A stretch of 64,000 nucleotides of DNA, taken from Rhizopus arrhizus. Taxonomy: Eukaryota; Mucoromycota; Mucoromycetes; Mucorales; Rhizopodaceae. The stretch covers positions 630,001-694,000 of the forward strand of contig JAKZZE010000009.1 of assembly GCA_024220505.1 (NCBI GenBank), in the 5' to 3' direction. The translations under genes and the position numbers were made by a program. This document shows positions 58,188 to 64,000 of this stretch, piece by piece. Within the stretch, counting starts at the first letter, position 1. The number at the start of each line of letters is the position of its first letter. The notes beneath the pieces are model-generated. The model did no database searches. It saw only the letters and a program-made list of their open reading frames with translations, and had not been told where the DNA came from.

Positions 58188-59261
58188 TTAATTTGAAGCA
58201 CCCGATTTTGGTTGTGTAGCAGATGTATAATCGTAACTATAAAAGGCTATTTTGAGGACCAAGGTAAATATAGTATGAGCAAATAAAATGGCCAGCAAAA
58301 TGATACGTGAGGTCTTTGCATCTGTCCTTGAAATAACAATATATAGATTCTTCACAAGAAAGACTAGTGTAATTATAAATGCTATACCTACAAATGCCCA
58401 TCTAGCATAATCATAAGGTATGATACAAAGTAGCTTACATACTCTAGTTAGCTTGATCTTCCAACACCCCCTTCCTTTTTTTTTCACTTACAGATACTGG
58501 TATCCAAATTGTCAAACTATATCCGTAATAATTAATAATATCCAATAAACTAGGTTGACATCCAAAGTATTTTGTTGAAGCCCAAATAAGAGCAGGACAC
58601 AAAAATGCATACATGTAGACGACAAAAACAGCAAAACTCAATAACGTAAAATCGTACACGTGTGATTGTCCTGCGATATAAGCAGCTAATGATCCAGCAA
58701 GCGAAGAACAAACAAACACTGAAAATACAACAGAAGTAGCAATCCAAAAGGGGCCATACAAGTCGGGTTGATTCTGAAGCGTATCTGCTGCAAAGTCACC
58801 TACTGGATACATTGATTTCAAGCATCGCTCAATGACTTGAGACGTGTCCACGTCAAAGAATGTAGCATAATACTCGACTGACCATATCGGCTTTCCAACG
58901 CCTCTATTGTTGTTTGTTGAGGTACTACTTTCTGGTAATAAAGGTGGTGGTGGTGCCTGAGCTATATTAAATACTTGTAAGAAAACAACAGGAGCCTTTT
59001 TTTTAAAAAAAAAAAAAAAAACTTACATTTGTTTAGTCCTGTACTCGTAGAAAAGTCTATGTACAAAGTTAAAAGTTAACTAGCCAATAAATTTCAAAAC
59101 TACATTACTGAATACCTTGAAATTCTAAACCATCGCTTTCAATGGTTGCAGGCTAAAAGTAAATTAATCAACACATAGAATTGCATGAAAAATTACAGTC
59201 GTTTTACCTGCGTGTATGCAGCATCGTCCATGTCGACAATAACATTATACTTGTTAGACAT
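58188..59261 (-). CDS. Yip1-domain Golgi membrane protein (YIPF1/2-like)
   Basis: Five exons (59261-59208, 59152-59116, 59056-59027, 58961-58492, 58433-58188), 278 aa. A cytosolic N-terminus with APPPPLLPE precedes PIWSVEYYATFFDVDTSQV and MYPVGDFAADTLQNQPDLYG, the conserved entry block. About five membrane spans follow, including FWIATSVVFSVFVC, DFTLLSFAVFVVYMYAFLC, YGYSLTIWIPVS and AFVGIAFIITLVFLV. Yip proteins bind Rab GTPases and shape early secretory membranes. The acceptor of exon 5 (58434) was chosen because it gives PVSLLCIIPYDYARW; nearer AGs break phase. Length is slightly under the animal homologues. Confidence 0.88.
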
Positions 59262-60345
59262 GATTTATGTTGTTGTACGCCTATAAGAGGGAGAGTAAAA
59301 AAAGAGAAAATGAGCGGTGTTTAACAAGAGACTGACTGTTGTCACATGATGTCTTTTTGAATGGTAGTAAATTTCAGAGTGTTCAATTGATGGTAGGACG
59401 AATATCTTCTACACGCATAAATATTTAAAATTCATAAGAGCTCCGAGCCTTTCAAGTCGATAAACATATATGAACGAATGACAAGAGCTGAGCCTGACTT
59501 TTGTAAAATATGTATAGATGCTAATACTAGTAGTGCACTGTCTGTTCTAGCTGAATCTTTAACTAATTTAATGTTTACTAGAGGAGGTACTGAGCAAAAT
59601 GACAAGATGCAACATCAATCTTTTTATCAAATTCTACATGATTCAAAAAGCTTAACAAAGTATAGGGTCATTGGACTAGGCACTTTTAGATCTCATATTG
59701 TTCTTTATGTCTAATATCTCTATGTGCCTGTAATAATATTGCTTTAATTTATTAAATTGTTTGATAGCATTCTATAAAGCTATATTTAAAGCCACCAATT
59801 CTGAACTTGTATGAATTGAGCGGATTCAAAGATACAAAGAGTCTATATGACTGAGTAAGAAATCTAGTATTATTGCTTTTATTAGAAATCCCGTTGCATT
59901 GTAAAATAATTCAATTTTGCTACTGCTATTACGATTATGAATAGCGCAGCATTTGCCTAGTTACTAGTAGTAGCAAACAGCTACTTGTTAGTCTCTTTAG
60001 TATAATTACTCTCTCTCAATCTTTGTTCGTTTCTTGTAGTATTATTTATTCATTTTCTATAAGCAATATAATTTTCTAAGTTCAAACCAAATATGTACTA
60101 GCAAATGTATTACAATGACCGAATTCAAAAAGAAGAGCAAAAGATGGTGAGATAGAAAATGAAGGGAGGGAAAACCTATCTGCGTTCATATCTACACGCG
60201 ATTTTACGTTCTAGTATTACTATTTCATATTAGCATCATCATTATATACCCATTGACACAATTGGCCAAAATAAACATTTGTACACACCCTTTCAAAATA
60301 TAAAAATTTCTTTTTTTCTTTATTTTTATTTTTTATTCTAATAAA
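59262..60345. other. Divergent intergenic region, no gene seen
   Basis: About 1.08 kb between the YIPF and malic enzyme starts. A 78-codon frame (59478-59714) with an ATG exists but shows no motif, splice support or homology I recognise. A C/T-rich strip precedes the malic enzyme ATG. Confidence 0.45.
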
Positions 60346-62528
<2,183 letters not shown>

Positions 62529-62586
62529 ACAGCAAAAAAGCTGCCTTACTTTAATATAAATAAAGAAAACATGCAAATTTTATTGT

Positions 62587-64000
62587 TTATACTACATGGA
62601 AATCAATCAAAGGAACCGGAGCAGGACTTAATTCTACGCTATTTTTAAATTCAACAACATTTGTAATTATTTTGTTTCCTTCAGAAAGTTTAGTATGATC
62701 TCTTTCTTTCTCTATTTGGTTGCCGTTTGTTTGACCATTGGCCATCGACAGTCTACGTGCAGTTTTTTGATTTTCGACGTTAACCAAAGAGCCATCTGCT
62801 GATTCAGTTTCACGCATAGCTAATACCAACTTGGCCATTAACAATTCAATTTCATCTTCATCTGCTTTGCTTTCATCAGCCAATAATTCACGCAAGTTAG
62901 CTTCAATGCTGGCTTCACCTGCATCTCCCTTTTCTACTGCAGAACGAACATCTTCAATACTAAGACGTGTAACCCCTTGAGAGACAAGACAGGTGTGCAA
63001 AGACTCGATGTTGACCTTGAACTTCTTGGTTTTATCTGACGATTTTTGAGATTGAATGTGAACAGAAAGTTTACGGAAGCTAGGGGAGTGAGGATCAATG
63101 TATTTGGCCATGAATTGAATCAAGTCATCCTTCTTGATAAGTTTTAACTCTTTAATGTCTTGGTCTACTTGATCAAATTCATAGTATCCAGAATGGATAT
63201 GACCCCAGTACTTCCCACCTTCTTGGCCAAGGTTTTTATCCTTCTCAAGCTTTTTGCTAATAACAGATTGTACTTGAGCATTGTATTCTTCAGGCGTCAT
63301 CTTTTCAACAAGTCTTATTAATTTATCCAAAAATTCTTCAATACGGTTTTCAAGATAGATAGTATCTCGCTCACTTTGTATAATAAAGCGCAATCCCATA
63401 GAACCTACTTGTCTACGAACACCGCTAAATACCAGGTAACCGAGTTGTTCTTTTGTACGCAATTGATCAAAGCAAGGTTCTTGAGCAATTTGTGCCAAAA
63501 GAGTCAATCTGGCACGAAGTGCTTTTTCAGTGACATTACCAACTTGAATGATGTATTCAATACCAGAATTCACGTTGTTAGGGTCCTCTACTTCGCGTTT
63601 ATATACCCATTTAGTGCCAGTAGGAAGCATAAGGCTGTGACTACCCTTCAGTTGGCTTGGGGACAGTTCCTTGGGCTTCAAAAGATCGATGACATCATGA
63701 AGCATCTTTTGTGCGTCTTCCTTAACAATGTTACCGTGAACAAGAGATTCGATATGTAATTGAGAAAGTACAGTAGGATAAAATGCTTGGATGTCTTCAG
63801 CAGTAATAGCGTCCAACTCGCTTAATTTTTCAGCATTTGTCCACATCAAATCTTGAGTGAGATAAGATAAATAGTAAAGGGCGTGTTGATATGGTGGTTC
63901 GAGTGAGAAATTTTTATAAGATCGACGAAGTAGTTCTTTAAGTAATTTGAAACGTTCAGGATCCACTTCAAAATTGCGCATTTTTTGGATAACTTTCTCT
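62587..64000 (-). CDS. Insulin-degrading-enzyme-like M16 metallopeptidase, C-terminal part
   Basis: The frame is open from 64000 to the stop at 62587 (about 470 residues), so the catalytic N-terminus and start lie beyond the window. PPYQHALYYLSYLTQDLMWT, LAQIAQEPCFDQLRTKEQLG with YLVFSGVRRQVGSMGLRFII and LGQEGGKYWGHIHSGYYEFD are the C-terminal half of Ste23/IDE proteins (the non-catalytic M16 domains that close the chamber). A poorly conserved, charged insert with KSSDKTKKF and an acidic AEEDEIELL-type segment lies near the end. IDE degrades short amyloidogenic peptides; in fungi Ste23 trims a-factor. The gene is convergent with malic enzyme, 58 bp between stops. Confidence 0.9.
   Translation of the reverse strand, partial: EKVIQKMRNFEVDPERFKLLKELLRRSYKNFSLEPPYQHALYYLSYLTQDLMWTNAEKLSELDAITAEDIQAFYPTVLSQLHIESLVHGNIVKEDAQKMLHDVIDLLKPKELSPSQLKGSHSLMLPTGTKWVYKREVEDPNNVNSGIEYIIQVGNVTEKALRARLTLLAQIAQEPCFDQLRTKEQLGYLVFSGVRRQVGSMGLRFIIQSERDTIYLENRIEEFLDKLIRLVEKMTPEEYNAQVQSVISKKLEKDKNLGQEGGKYWGHIHSGYYEFDQVDQDIKELKLIKKDDLIQFMAKYIDPHSPSFRKLSVHIQSQKSSDKTKKFKVNIESLHTCLVSQGVTRLSIEDVRSAVEKGDAGEASIEANLRELLADESKADEDEIELLMAKLVLAMRETESADGSLVNVENQKTARRLSMANGQTNGNQIEKERDHTKLSEGNKIITNVVEFKNSVELSPAPVPLIDFHVV

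Noticed and set aside
59478..59714. 78-codon frame with ATG upstream of malic enzyme
   Set aside because: No motif, no splice partner, no conserved look; not enough to call a gene.

Overview
The window is AT-rich nuclear DNA from an early-diverging fungus, most likely Mucoromycota (Mucorales type). The evidence is the dense mix of short spliced genes with introns of mostly 44-70 bp (GT-AG, many with CTAAC-like branch points), an APSES-ankyrin transcription factor, a fungal-type cofilin, Mic10 and Erv14, and a mariner-family transposon of the kind common in Mucorales. Species cannot be named from sequence alone. Gene models were built by hand from splice sites, reading phase and remembered family sequence patterns; no database was searched.

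Layout. 1-5.2 kb: 3' end of a coiled-coil gene, an O-fucosyltransferase-like membrane enzyme, ERV14/cornichon and proteasome subunit RPN12. 5.2-13 kb: an empty 1.6 kb stretch, a glutathione S-transferase, two very long poly(T) tracts, the replisome hub CTF4/AND-1 and the AP-1 mu chain. 13-23 kb: a short TnpB/Fanzor-like relic, an F-box/LRR protein, Rab5/Ypt5, a divergent MBF-type APSES factor and CCT2. 23-35 kb: MIC10, an EF-hand protein, a TFIIB-family factor resembling BRF2, a G-protein alpha subunit containing a 6-nt exon, a Sel1-repeat protein and a ZMIZ/PIAS-type SUMO ligase. 35.1-40.3 kb: a 5.1 kb Tc1/mariner element. 40.7-50.4 kb: proteasome alpha-1, a zinc-knuckle/RS protein, cofilin, an Sds3-like protein, aminopeptidase P and ORC6. 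51.6-64 kb: a small hypothetical protein, an aldo/keto reductase with a GC-AG intron, a bZIP factor, an ALKBH1-like dioxygenase, a YIPF1/2-type Golgi protein, mitochondrial malic enzyme and the 3' part of an insulin-degrading-enzyme gene.

The most exciting locus is 35150-40290: a TA-flanked mariner element with matching inverted ends and 21-bp-period subterminal repeats at both ends. It carries a decayed transposase and, downstream on the same strand, a spliced, nearly intact Fanzor gene (a eukaryotic TnpB relative, i.e. a putative RNA-guided nuclease) with recognisable RuvC and zinc-finger motifs. The DNA between the Fanzor stop and the right end is the natural place for its guide (omega) RNA scaffold.

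Most other genes are single-copy housekeeping genes with no operon logic. Several lie head to head over 160-190 bp and may share promoters: Rab5/APSES, zinc-knuckle/cofilin and Sds3-like/aminopeptidase P.
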